NCBI GenBank assembly: GCA_902788485.1
Contig: CADAKI010000004.1
Coordinates: forward strand, 84,179 to 130,801
Origin: an uncultured Pseudomonadota bacterium
GTDB lineage: Bacteria; Pseudomonadota; Alphaproteobacteria; Rs-D84
Direction of reading: 5' to 3'
Length of the DNA stretch: 46,623 bases
Position 1 is the stretch's first letter. Every line of letters begins with the position of its first letter. Made by a program: the position numbers and the translations under genes. The notes under the pieces were generated by a model. The model was not told the origin of the DNA. It saw only the letters and a list, made by a program, of their open reading frames with translations, and made no database searches. Of this stretch, positions 9,380 to 17,915 are shown in pieces.

Positions 9380-9430
9380 CCACACCATACAACAAAAACA
9401 CAAAAGTGTTAAAGAAAGTGGCAAAAATCC

Positions 9431-10387
9431 CTATTCAGCAACTGGTTCTGGGGTCTCTTTATCAAATATCGAAAATATCTCCCAATGCGCGGCGCCAACA
9501 AATTGATCAACCGGGACACATTTTGTCATTTTATATCCGCCGCGTTCTAAAATCCAACGGTCCGCCATCCATGTCGCCGGATTACACGAGATATAAACAA
9601 CCCGTGGCACGTTGGATGCCGCCAATAACTTGCACTGGTCAATCGCACCGGCGCGTGGTGGGTCCATAATTATGGCATCAAATTCGGTCAACCGTTGCGA
9701 CCCCAACGGCCGTTTAAACAAATCACGTTTAGAACCGACCGCACCCACAATATCAAAACCATCGGCACCCGTCGCAAATGTAAAACACCCCAATCCACAA
9801 AATAAATCCGCCACATGTTTCGAATTCGCCACCGCCGCCACAACCATGTCACGTAATGCGGACTCGGTCTGGATTGTTGGTTGTAAAAACCCAGAATCCG
9901 GGAACGGAACCGTCATATCACCAAACGACACCACGGGTGCCGCAATATCGCGCACAATCACACCGTTCCACGTCCAACGAATAACATTTTCAGGCAACTT
10001 TTGCACACCATCACGAAACGCCACCGAACAATACGGAACACCGGACGTCACATTTACAACAATCCCATTATCACACAATGTCACCAATACAGATGCCAAC
10101 CCGCCCCACGGCAACGCCGCCAAATCCGGCAAAATCGCATCAATTTCCGGCACCATGTTTGGACAATGATTTACATCAACGATATCGCGACTGGTTGCAC
10201 GATAAAATCCAAAATGGTTATTCAGCGCCACAAAATCTGCGCGGCGCCGCGTGCCCGGCGTGCCCCACACCGCATTTGCGCCATCAATCCCGCGTGGCAA
10301 ATCGTTAACTTTTTTTGCGCGATAATCATCGGCATCGAAATCGTATTTACATCCACCACATAAACCAAAAAACGGACATTTTGCCAT
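9431..10387 (-). CDS. Compact TrmA/RlmD-type RNA m5U methyltransferase
   Basis: This 318-residue protein belongs to the class I uracil-C5 RNA methyltransferases. The N-terminus CPFFGLCGGC-KY is the usual Fe-S cysteine cluster. The SAM motif is VADLFCGLGCFTF, the base-binding motif is DPPRAGA, and the catalytic cysteine lies in VVYISCNPATW. Family members usually have over 400 residues. Here the TRAM domain is absent, and the region after SAM motif I is short: it goes from VGAVG almost directly to RDLFKRPLG. That seems to remove the acidic residue that normally binds the SAM ribose. The start at the Fe-S motif is preferred (AAAAGGTTATGTG before ATG). Activity is therefore uncertain. Confidence 0.82.
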   Translation of the reverse strand: MAKCPFFGLCGGCKYDFDADDYRAKKVNDLPRGIDGANAVWGTPGTRRRADFVALNNHFGFYRATSRDIVDVNHCPNMVPEIDAILPDLAALPWGGLASVLVTLCDNGIVVNVTSGVPYCSVAFRDGVQKLPENVIRWTWNGVIVRDIAAPVVSFGDMTVPFPDSGFLQPTIQTESALRDMVVAAVANSKHVADLFCGLGCFTFATGADGFDIVGAVGSKRDLFKRPLGSQRLTEFDAIIMDPPRAGAIDQCKLLAASNVPRVVYISCNPATWMADRWILERGGYKMTKCVPVDQFVGAAHWEIFSIFDKETPEPVAE

Positions 10388-10466
10388 CACATAACCTTTT
10401 ATATTTCTAACAACTGTATCACATTTTATGTTGATTCCAAGTGATTTTCTGCATATCATATAAATT

Positions 10467-11288
10467 ATGAAAAAAAATTCAGATAAAAAAATTGCATTAT
10501 TTGCCGGCGCCCTGTCTTTGCCGTTTTTAACACGCGACGCGTTACGTCGTGCGGGTTGGGATGTATATGTTATCGGATTAAAAAATTTTTATGATGAAAA
10601 ATTAAATCCTGATTTGGTAATTCGGCTTGGGGGGGCGGGTCGTGCGGCACGCGAATGCAAACGGCGCGGGATTCATAAATTGACATTTGTTGGCGCATTG
10701 GGCCATGTAAATTTATCTGATATTCGGCCGGATTTATGGTCAATGGGGGTATTGTTGTCGGTATTAAAACATCAACGGGGGTATGATTCTATGGCGGTTG
10801 CATTTACAAAAGCATTGGAAAAACGTGGTTATGAAATTATCGCGGCCCAGGACGCGGCACCTGAATTGACATTTGAAACGCCGGGGGTTCAAACAAAAAC
10901 AAAACCAACCGCGGCGGACAAAAAAAATATCGAACGCGCAATCGATGTTTCACACATAATCGGAACCGCGGACATCGGCGCATCGGTCGTCGTTGACCGC
11001 CAGGTTTTCGCGGTCGAGGCCGCCGAGGGCACCGCAAAAATGTTGGACCGCGTGGTTGAAATGCGCCGGACAAAACGCGGTGCAAAATCGGGCGTGTTCG
11101 CAAAAATGACAAAACCCGGCCAAGATTTACGCATCGACATCCCGGCAATCGGCGTTGACACCGTGCGTGCGGTGGCGGCGGCGAAACTGCGCGGAATTGT
11201 GGTCAATGCAAAAACATGCTTTGTGATTGATAAACCGGCGGTTTTGGCGGCGGCAAATCGCGCAAAAATATTTATTGTCGCAATATAA
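10467..11288 (+). CDS. lpxI: UDP-2,3-diacylglucosamine pyrophosphatase LpxI
   Basis: LpxI hydrolyses UDP-2,3-diacylglucosamine to lipid X in lipid A synthesis, replacing LpxH in most Alphaproteobacteria. The 273-residue protein has the family look: an N-terminal IALFAGALSLPFLTRDALRRAGW domain, then KLTFVGALGHVNLSDIRPD and a C-terminal DIGASVVV..VFAVEAAEGT..ML segment. The C-terminal catalytic Asp region fits RIDIPAIGVDTV. It stands alone on the plus strand, away from other lpx genes, and is closed by its own terminator. Confidence 0.92.
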   Translation: MKKNSDKKIALFAGALSLPFLTRDALRRAGWDVYVIGLKNFYDEKLNPDLVIRLGGAGRAARECKRRGIHKLTFVGALGHVNLSDIRPDLWSMGVLLSVLKHQRGYDSMAVAFTKALEKRGYEIIAAQDAAPELTFETPGVQTKTKPTAADKKNIERAIDVSHIIGTADIGASVVVDRQVFAVEAAEGTAKMLDRVVEMRRTKRGAKSGVFAKMTKPGQDLRIDIPAIGVDTVRAVAAAKLRGIVVNAKTCFVIDKPAVLAAANRAKIFIVAI

Positions 11289-11305
11289 AAAATGATGCAT
11301 TTATT

Positions 11306-11334
11306 AAAAAAACGCCCATCAAGGCGTTTTTTTT
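11306..11334. terminator. Two-way terminator between lpxI and HTH gene
   Basis: The stem AACGCC (11311-11316) and GGCGTT (11323-11328) lies between an A run and a T run, so it can serve lpxI (plus strand) and the convergent HTH gene (minus strand). Confidence 0.8.
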
Positions 11335-11561
11335 CAGTGTTCCATATGTTTCGTAAAATCATGCAAATCGGTGCCGGTTGCACTTAAAATCTTGGCGATA
11401 CTATTACTGGATGGCCAACGCGGCTGGCCACATTTGGACCAACGTTTGCTGCGGTTAAATGTCGTTGCATCCAAACCGCCACAACGCGCCAATCCCGAAC
11501 AAGACATACCATGTTCAACCGCAAATTTTTCAATCGCATTCCATACTTCTTCGTGTGTCAT
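11334..11561 (-). CDS. Stand-alone XRE-like HTH domain protein
   Basis: This 75-residue protein matches the N-terminal DNA-binding part of alphaproteobacterial S24/LexA-type regulators: T-H-E-E-V-W-N-A-I at the start, then SGLARCGGLDATTFNRSKR as the helix-turn-helix and the PRWPSSNSIAKIL helix. In relatives this domain is followed by an S24 peptidase-like domain of well over 100 residues. Here the frame stops straight after the HTH, at the terminator. It may act as a small repressor, or be the remnant of a longer gene. It lies upstream of the small RNA candidate, in the opposite direction, so it may control that promoter (inference). Confidence 0.7.
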   Translation of the reverse strand: MTHEEVWNAIEKFAVEHGMSCSGLARCGGLDATTFNRSKRWSKCGQPRWPSSNSIAKILSATGTDLHDFTKHMEH

Positions 11562-11688
11562 AACTCCCCCCCAATATCAAATATGCTTTTTTATGATTTT
11601 ACCACCAATACAACACACAACCAACCCGGACGATTTCCCAGGATTCCCGGCACAAAAAATATACGAAAAAATTTTTTGACAAAAATAC

Positions 11689-11717
11689 TTGACAAACCAA
11701 ATAAAATGTATTACATT
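11689..11717 (+). promoter_or_regulatory. Promoter of small RNA candidate
   Basis: TTGACA (11689-11694), a 17-nt spacer and TACATT (11712-11717) match the acpP promoter exactly in both hexamers and spacing. A second TTGACA lies 13 bp upstream at 11676. Confidence 0.6.
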
Positions 11718-11723
11718 ACGATT

Positions 11724-11923
11724 CGTCAAAGGGATTAATCCATTTGATAATGGTTGTGAAAACAATCATCAGGGGCCCAAGGATTCAGACTCCCTCCTAC
11801 ATTCTCTCTCCTCTGGACCTTGGACCCCACCAATTTTTACAGTTTAGAATGCCCATTTCTTTTTCTCCTTTCCTTCCTTTCTGGGCATTCGAAAATACCG
11901 CCGGCAACGGCGATATTTTTTTT
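11724..11923 (+). ncRNA. Candidate small RNA with pyrimidine-rich hairpin loops
   Basis: A roughly 200-nt non-coding unit runs from a strong promoter to an intrinsic terminator. Hairpin A is TGGTTGT/ACAATCA (11751-11769). Hairpin B is GGGGCCCAAGG/CCTTGGACCCC (11772-11828, one mismatch), with a loop containing CTCCCTCCTAC and CTCTCTCCTC. Hairpin C is a perfect GAATGCCCA/TGGGCATTC (11847-11890) with a loop of almost pure C and T. The terminator is CGCCG-GCAA-CGGCG with eight T residues. The C/T-rich loops could pair with Shine-Dalgarno sites, as in the alphaproteobacterial cuckoo/CcsR-type small RNAs; that assignment is inference. Confidence 0.6.
11896..11923 (+). terminator. Terminator of small RNA candidate
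   Basis: The stem CGCCG (11899-11903), a GCAA tetraloop and CGGCG (11908-11912) are followed by eight T residues at 11916-11923. On the minus strand it also lies just beyond the end of the 949-residue protein gene and may serve it weakly. Confidence 0.75.
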
Positions 11924-11945
11924 ACCAAAAAATATTGCTAAATAT

Positions 11946-14795
11946 TTAATCGTCGTCATCAGCATCATCCAAAGACATATTTTGAACAACGCCATCGCCA
12001 TCAACAATTTGTATCGGACTCCACCGGGAAACCTTGTTATCACCACTGCCGGTCACACTCAACATATACAATCCGGCCTCGGGCCCATCTGGCAAAGACA
12101 ACCGTTCCAATGTAGTATTTATGTTATTTTCGATTGTCCGCGCCAGGTTATCAATGTATGTCCGACTGTAATAATTATTTGTTAAATAATTTTTTTCAAC
12201 ATACAACGGTAATCTCACCGCGGTCAAATCCAAATCATGCCAAACCTCTTCGCGGTTATCGACACCATCTGTGGTATATTCATCAGTATACCGCCATTGT
12301 AATTTACCGTCGAACACACGCAATTCTGCGGTCCGTGCAACACCGGCCTGGACAGCCAATTCATTACGCAAACTGACCATATCAACCGCGATTTCACCAG
12401 TTTGTTCATTTAACAATATATACCCATCAACCGCCGGCGTCAGTTTTATTTGTTTGCCCGCCAATTCTGTATCTATACGATTTATCGCCGCATTGAAATC
12501 CGATTTTGCCACCCAATCGCCCAACAAAGAATTCAAATCATAAACCGTAGTCCATTTTTTTATATCTGTTTTTTCACCGGTATCGGCATCAACCTCGAAT
12601 TCATCCAAATACCGCCATTGTATCACACCATTATCAACACGCATTTCTGATGTTTTGGCATCCGGAATATTCAATGCCGCTTTCAAATCATCAAATTTAA
12701 TACCAATCGTTTCGCCATCTGTGCCATCTATGGGTTTTATTTCGATAAAACCATTTTCGGCCTCGGTCAATTTAACCTGTTTTGTCGCCAGTGCATTATC
12801 AACATATGTTTTTGTTGTATAACCCGACAAATCGTTTTGCGTCACATAATTATTCAAAATCTCGGTTAAACGAGTATTGCTGATATAATCCGCCAATTTG
12901 CCGTCAATCAAATCACCAATGGCAACATTAACATTTGTCCACTTTTTTGTTTCACCATCACTTTCAAACGCGTCCAAATACCGCCAGCGCAACATACCAC
13001 CGTTTGTTATTTCCATTTCGATTTCATCGCGCGTATTCGGGATTTGTAAATCGGTCTTTAATTTATTAAAATTCAAATTGATTGTATTACCATCAATTAC
13101 CAAATACCCATTTGCATCAGATGACAATTTCAACTGATAATCGTTCAACGCACCAAGCGTGACATAATTCGCCAATTTGGTATCAATCAAATCATTAATA
13201 TTTTCGGAAACAACAGTCCACTTTTTTGTTTCCCCGTCATTTTCAAACGCGTTCAAATACCGCCACCGCAACTGACCCGTCGATGTAATTTCCATTTCGA
13301 TATCTTGCTGGGCCGCCGGAATTTCCAGTGCCGCTTTCAAATCATCAAATTTAATACCAATTTGATTATTTTCGATTTTCAAATACCCATTATCAGATGC
13401 CGTCAACGCACCCTGTAATCCCGCCAATTCAGACCGCAAAACATACGCCGACAAATCAACAAAATCAGAAACCTTGCTGTTTGTTTTATTCCACGTGTCA
13501 TCACCCGCATAACGCCATTGAATTTTACCCGCATCATCAAATTCTATTTCCACCGCGCGTTCAGTCGGAATATCTAATGCGGCCTTTAATTCATCAAATT
13601 TCACACTAATTTGGTTGTTATCAATTTCCAAATAACCATTATCACTGGCGGTTAATGTCGCCTGTAATCCCGCCAACTCAGATTTTTGAACATAATCGTT
13701 TAACACCTGGGTTTGAACATAATTTTCTAAACTTTGGTTTATCAATGCGGCGATATCGGCCGTATTCCATTTTTTATCACCATTTTGTTCAAATTCATCC
13801 ATATACCGCCATTGTAATTTACCATTTGCAGCGTCATATCTGATTTCAGACGTTTTTGCATCATCAATTCCCAACGCAGTTTTTAATTCATCAAATTTAA
13901 TTCCAATCGTCCCCGCCGATTGATTGACCGTGATGAAACCATTGTCGGCCTCGCCCAAGATACCCTGCTTGCCCGCCAACGCTTCTGCCAACGAAACATT
14001 TTTCGTTGCCAAATCGTATGTATCCAACACATCACCCAAATCAACAACCAACTGGCGCGTGCCATCACACGCCGAACCGGTTGAATCTGCATAACACCAC
14101 CATAATTTTGATTCCGCATCAATTTCGGTCAATATCGGATGCTTTGTATCCAATGCGGCCTGTAAATCATTTTTCAACGCACCAATATCAATCGATATAA
14201 TATTGTTGTCCGGCCCACCAATATCGATATATTCATCATCCGTCACAATCAAAGAATTTTGTTTATCATCATTTAACCTATCAACCTGGGTCTGTAAATC
14301 ATCCAATTCCGCACGCAACGCATCAACATCGGCACCCGACACCCCACCAGTGCCACCACCACCTGTACCACCACCCGACGTGCCACCACCGGACGTTCCA
14401 CCCGGCGTCACCGCACCCGTTGTATGCGATAAATTCAAATATTTTCCAATAGACAACCGCGCCGACGGCGACGCAGAATTATTCACCACAACCCCACCAG
14501 ACGCGCCACTATTATTCGCCGGCATTGTTGCACCGGATTGAGTTGACACGACATTATTTGCTGCATTTGGTGTAAAACGCAACGAAGACGCACGCGTTGC
14601 AACCGCCGTCGTGGAAACACCACCTGTCGTCGTTGTCCCCGTCGTCGCACCTGTTGCTGCATCAACCGCACCCGTCACCGTTTTACCAGAATTTGTTCCC
14701 AACATACGAACAGCCGGCGCCGCATTCGCCACCCCACCCAGTATGCAAACCATACTGGTTAAAATAAACGAATAAAATCCTGTTCTATGTTTCAT
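11946..14795 (-). CDS. Large secreted protein with seven NGYL-WRY repeats
   Basis: This 949-residue exported protein has a signal peptide (about residues 1-25, ending GGVANA), a Thr/Ala/Gly/Ser-rich stretch with a Gly-Thr linker (about 130-152) and a short coiled coil (about 155-178). Seven imperfect repeats of 70-95 residues follow. Each begins like L-T-x-x-D-N-G-Y-L-x-I, continues I-x-I-K-F-D-E-L-K-A-A-L-x-I-P and ends with a QWRY or RWRY strand and KKW. TTKTYVDNAL occurs before repeat six. The C-terminus has YMLSVTG then SRWSPI, resembling the Cys/Trp module of proteins A and B without its cysteines, and ends in an acidic tail. The outer-membrane barrel gene lies 22 bp upstream on the same strand. 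A surface-displayed fibre is plausible; the repeat is not one I recognise. Confidence 0.8.
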   Translation of the reverse strand: MKHRTGFYSFILTSMVCILGGVANAAPAVRMLGTNSGKTVTGAVDAATGATTGTTTTGGVSTTAVATRASSLRFTPNAANNVVSTQSGATMPANNSGASGGVVVNNSASPSARLSIGKYLNLSHTTGAVTPGGTSGGGTSGGGTGGGGTGGVSGADVDALRAELDDLQTQVDRLNDDKQNSLIVTDDEYIDIGGPDNNIISIDIGALKNDLQAALDTKHPILTEIDAESKLWWCYADSTGSACDGTRQLVVDLGDVLDTYDLATKNVSLAEALAGKQGILGEADNGFITVNQSAGTIGIKFDELKTALGIDDAKTSEIRYDAANGKLQWRYMDEFEQNGDKKWNTADIAALINQSLENYVQTQVLNDYVQKSELAGLQATLTASDNGYLEIDNNQISVKFDELKAALDIPTERAVEIEFDDAGKIQWRYAGDDTWNKTNSKVSDFVDLSAYVLRSELAGLQGALTASDNGYLKIENNQIGIKFDDLKAALEIPAAQQDIEMEITSTGQLRWRYLNAFENDGETKKWTVVSENINDLIDTKLANYVTLGALNDYQLKLSSDANGYLVIDGNTINLNFNKLKTDLQIPNTRDEIEMEITNGGMLRWRYLDAFESDGETKKWTNVNVAIGDLIDGKLADYISNTRLTEILNNYVTQNDLSGYTTKTYVDNALATKQVKLTEAENGFIEIKPIDGTDGETIGIKFDDLKAALNIPDAKTSEMRVDNGVIQWRYLDEFEVDADTGEKTDIKKWTTVYDLNSLLGDWVAKSDFNAAINRIDTELAGKQIKLTPAVDGYILLNEQTGEIAVDMVSLRNELAVQAGVARTAELRVFDGKLQWRYTDEYTTDGVDNREEVWHDLDLTAVRLPLYVEKNYLTNNYYSRTYIDNLARTIENNINTTLERLSLPDGPEAGLYMLSVTGSGDNKVSRWSPIQIVDGDGVVQNMSLDDADDDD

Positions 14796-14817
14796 TCTCT
14801 CTCTTTAATTCCACGAA

Positions 14818-15645
14818 TTAAAATCCAAACCTTATTCCCACAGACAATGCATTTTCCAATATTAAATCGTTTTCAACCTGTAAAATATATTGTTCACCAG
14901 AACCCGGGGTTTGTTCCCACGTAAACGTTTGGGAAACATCCGTCCCCTTCATCAATGATATCCGATACCTGAAATCAATAAATGTATTATCGGCAATTTG
15001 GCTTGCATACCCCAACGCAAATCCAACCTTGGGCGACACAGACGCCTCTTCCCCAGAACCACCATTAAACAACGCACCATCCAATGTAATTTTCGGTCTG
15101 GCAACACCCAAACCACCACCCAAATATAACCCAGAATCAAAATCCCAATACGCATTTGCCATCAAATAAGGAATCGACAATTTATATTCTGCCAAATCAT
15201 CAGAATCCGAAAATTCCGCCGACATACCCAATTCTATATCACCGCGAATTCCCGATGCGAACCATGTTCCAACCGCAATCGCCCCACCAAAAACCGACTC
15301 AAACGAATATTCATCCTTGTTAAACAACAAATCTGTCCCGCCATAATTAGAATTATATTCATTTTCCCACGACCAAAAATTCATTGCCGCATTTACACCG
15401 ATATACCAATCCGCCGGCGCATTTTTCCGCACCCCAGACGTTTCGACACGTGCATTTTGTTGAACATCATTATTCCATAATACCGACGGACGAAAGTCCG
15501 CTTGGCGCACATACGGATAACATTCACCATCACACCCCATAACCGCGCCGCACGGACGCGACGGCGTATAAACCATCGACGCATTTGCGCAAACCGGCAC
15601 AATTCCGGCAAATAATATACTAAACACTAAATTCTTACTCGACAT
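14818..15645 (-). CDS. Outer-membrane beta-barrel protein
   Basis: This 275-residue protein starts MSSKNLVFSILFAGIVPV with a signal peptide ending near CANA. The mature part has alternating amphipathic strands with Gly and aromatic girdles (DWYIGVNAAMNFWSWENEY, GLYLGGGLGVARPKI, FIDFRYRISLMKGT). It ends SVGIRFGF, the C-terminal aromatic signature read by the BAM machinery. It resembles Omp25/surface-antigen 8-stranded barrels. A Cys pair near residues 40-50 (CGAVMGCDGEC) precedes the barrel. It is the first gene of a two-gene unit with the 949-residue repeat protein, so the barrel may anchor or help expose that protein (inference). The start lacks a clear ribosome site. Confidence 0.82.
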   Translation of the reverse strand: MSSKNLVFSILFAGIVPVCANASMVYTPSRPCGAVMGCDGECYPYVRQADFRPSVLWNNDVQQNARVETSGVRKNAPADWYIGVNAAMNFWSWENEYNSNYGGTDLLFNKDEYSFESVFGGAIAVGTWFASGIRGDIELGMSAEFSDSDDLAEYKLSIPYLMANAYWDFDSGLYLGGGLGVARPKITLDGALFNGGSGEEASVSPKVGFALGYASQIADNTFIDFRYRISLMKGTDVSQTFTWEQTPGSGEQYILQVENDLILENALSVGIRFGF

Positions 15646-15769
15646 TTCGATACCATTTATCAGGATAATTCTATCACATTTCGAACACTTTTCCAACCAC
15701 TAAAAACACAAAACTTCAAAATATTTTAACATTTGACCCGCGCACTATTTTTTTCTAACATACTTTATT

Positions 15770-16555
15770 ATGGAAGAAAAGACATCAACAATATCATTAA
15801 CCAATGTTGCGGCATCGTACGATGACGGCGCCGATGTTTTGACCGATGTATCATTTAATATTGCCGGTGGCGCAATATACTTTTTAACCGGCGCATCTGG
15901 GGCGGGTAAAACAACATTATTACGATTGATTTACCAATTACACAAACCGCGCTGTGGTCAAATAAAGTTATTTGGAAAAATCACAAATAACATGTCGCGC
16001 GACGAAATAACATCCATACGAAAAAAAATGGCGATTGTATTCCAGGAATATTCATTACTGTCGCACCTGACGGTGTTTGATAATGTTGCATTACCATTGC
16101 GTGTCCGCGGGGTGCCTGAAAACAAAATCCGTTCCCTTGTCCCCCAGGTTTTGGATTGGGTCGGATTGGGCAAATATTCTTCTGCATTACCTTTATCTCT
16201 GAGTGGCGGTCAACAACAACGCGTATCTGTTGCGCGCGCGATTATTGTCCAACCATTGATATTATTGGCGGACGAACCGACGGGAAATTTAGACGACGAC
16301 AACACATCGCGTTTAATGGATTTATTTATCCAGATGAACAAAATGTTTGGCACGACGATTATTTTGGCAACGCACAACCAACGTTTAATTGACACTTATA
16401 AATTCCCGGTGATACACATTGAAAATCATCATGTCCGGTTTGTGACAAAAAACGACACCGCAACCACCACAAAAAAATTATGGAAGGGTCCGGCCCCAAA
16501 AAATTATTTTAACGAGTTATCAAAACAATTTGACGATATCGGAAACATACAATGA
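15770..16555 (+). CDS. ftsE: Cell division ATP-binding protein FtsE
   Basis: FtsE is the ABC ATPase of FtsEX, which activates peptidoglycan hydrolases at the septum. Walker A is GASGAGKTTLL (about residues 43-53), the signature is LSGGQQQRVSVARAI, and Walker B is LLADEPTGNLD. At 261 residues it is about 40 longer than most FtsE, with a polar C-terminal tail after the H-loop (THNQ). The frame overlaps ftsX by four bases (ATGA), so translation is coupled. It opens an ftsE-ftsX-YdcF-plsC operon, an order typical of Alphaproteobacteria. Confidence 0.95.
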   Translation: MEEKTSTISLTNVAASYDDGADVLTDVSFNIAGGAIYFLTGASGAGKTTLLRLIYQLHKPRCGQIKLFGKITNNMSRDEITSIRKKMAIVFQEYSLLSHLTVFDNVALPLRVRGVPENKIRSLVPQVLDWVGLGKYSSALPLSLSGGQQQRVSVARAIIVQPLILLADEPTGNLDDDNTSRLMDLFIQMNKMFGTTIILATHNQRLIDTYKFPVIHIENHHVRFVTKNDTATTTKKLWKGPAPKNYFNELSKQFDDIGNIQ

Positions 16556-17391
16556 AACGCAAACCTGTTGTTTTTTCACTGATACGCGAACAGAGCACAT
16601 TTATGACGGCGATTATGTCGGTTTTGACATTTTTATCGGTTTTGACATTGGGCATTGCCTTGATGATTGGGACGGGCGTTGTGCGCATGAATACGACATG
16701 GGATTTATTTGCCACAATCCAAACCAACGACACAAACGATGTTCCCAAGGTTCGCGATGTATTAAATAAAAATAAAAACATTATAAAATCGTCGAACGAA
16801 ATATCTTCGGCCCAGATGACGAATTTAATGTCGCCATGGGTTGCGGGCGGTTCTGCATTGGAAAAATACCTGCCCCATGTATGGGAGGTTGAATTTAAAA
16901 CCCCCACCGACATGCAAACGGTTCAAACACAAATCACACCATACGCACGATTTTTAACACATAAAAATGCACTGGCAACGCCTGTTCGTGCCGGATGGTA
17001 TTTAATTGCGATTTGTGCATTGATATTGACGGTGGCATTGGGTTCAATCACAACATGTATAACATATATTGCACACAATACGGCAATGCTGCACAAACGC
17101 GAACTGGAAATATTAAACCAAATCGGGGCCAGTGACGGATTCGTCGCCCGCCAAATGCAAATTATCGTCGCGCGCATTTGCACACGTGCAACAATATTCG
17201 GATTTTTATTGGCATTACCATTTTTACTTTTAATCTTGGCGGCGGCACATTCTGCGCGCGTTGGTTTAATGGCGATGATTGGATTGAATATATTTGGATG
17301 GGTAATATTATGCGCATTGCCAATTTTAATCACTGTGTTTGCAACCCATATCACAAAACACACAACAAAAAAAATCCTGAAAAACAGTTAA
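16552..17391 (+). CDS. ftsX: Cell division permease FtsX
   Basis: FtsX is the membrane partner of FtsE. The 279-residue protein has one N-terminal membrane segment (about 18-45), a short periplasmic domain (about 45-140) and three more segments (about 145-175, 205-230, 240-268), the FtsX topology. The motif before the last segments, KRELEILNQIGASDGFVARQM, is the coupling helix region typical of FtsX. It overlaps ftsE by four bases and lies 4 bp before the YdcF-like gene. Confidence 0.92.
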   Translation: MKRKPVVFSLIREQSTFMTAIMSVLTFLSVLTLGIALMIGTGVVRMNTTWDLFATIQTNDTNDVPKVRDVLNKNKNIIKSSNEISSAQMTNLMSPWVAGGSALEKYLPHVWEVEFKTPTDMQTVQTQITPYARFLTHKNALATPVRAGWYLIAICALILTVALGSITTCITYIAHNTAMLHKRELEILNQIGASDGFVARQMQIIVARICTRATIFGFLLALPFLLLILAAAHSARVGLMAMIGLNIFGWVILCALPILITVFATHITKHTTKKILKNS

Positions 17392-17395
17392 AGAT

Positions 17396-17908
17396 ATGAA
17401 AGTAATCACACCATCTTTTTTAATATTAGGATTGTTTGTATTGGGTGGAATGATATATAAATTAACGACCCCAATGGGTTGCGGTCCAATATTACCAAAC
17501 GACAACATATTTGTTTTAACCGGCGATGCACGACGCGTGCCATATGCGATGGAACAAACGAAAATGTATCCCACGGCGCGGATTTACATCATCGGTGTTG
17601 GCGGTCATAATTTTGGAACGCGCAACCGTCGCCATATTACAATGGAAACAAAATCTAAATCGACATATCAAAACGCATTGGCGATAAAGAAAATTATTCA
17701 TCAAAAAAAATTAAATCGTGCCGTAATTGTCACCACCGAAGAACACATGAAACGCGCGATACATTTAATACATCACGAAACCCCCGCCACCGAATTGGTG
17801 ACATGTTCGGCGCCATTGGTTGGCATGCCGGCATCGCGTCGATTGGAACGATGGACGGTTGAATATTTGAAATACATCGTGACATTATTTGGAATCAAGG
17901 AAGGATGA
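17396..17908 (+). CDS. DUF218/YdcF-like membrane-anchored protein
   Basis: This 170-residue protein has an N-terminal hydrophobic anchor (about residues 5-22) and a soluble ElyC/SanA/YdcF domain. It shows FVLTGDARRVPYAMEQ, IYIIGVGG, the S-T-Y-Q-N-A segment and VIVTTEEHMKRAIHL, matching the DUF218 pattern. The domain is linked to envelope maintenance, but the reaction is not established. The position between ftsX and plsC is conserved in Alphaproteobacteria and supports the call. Confidence 0.85.
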   Translation: MKVITPSFLILGLFVLGGMIYKLTTPMGCGPILPNDNIFVLTGDARRVPYAMEQTKMYPTARIYIIGVGGHNFGTRNRRHITMETKSKSTYQNALAIKKIIHQKKLNRAVIVTTEEHMKRAIHLIHHETPATELVTCSAPLVGMPASRRLERWTVEYLKYIVTLFGIKEG

Positions 17909-17915
17909 GTTTATC

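Noticed and set aside
17889..17915. TTG start for plsC overlapping the YdcF-like gene
   Set aside because: The extra residues are polar and outside the family pattern; the ATG at 17916 gives a typical PlsC N-terminus.
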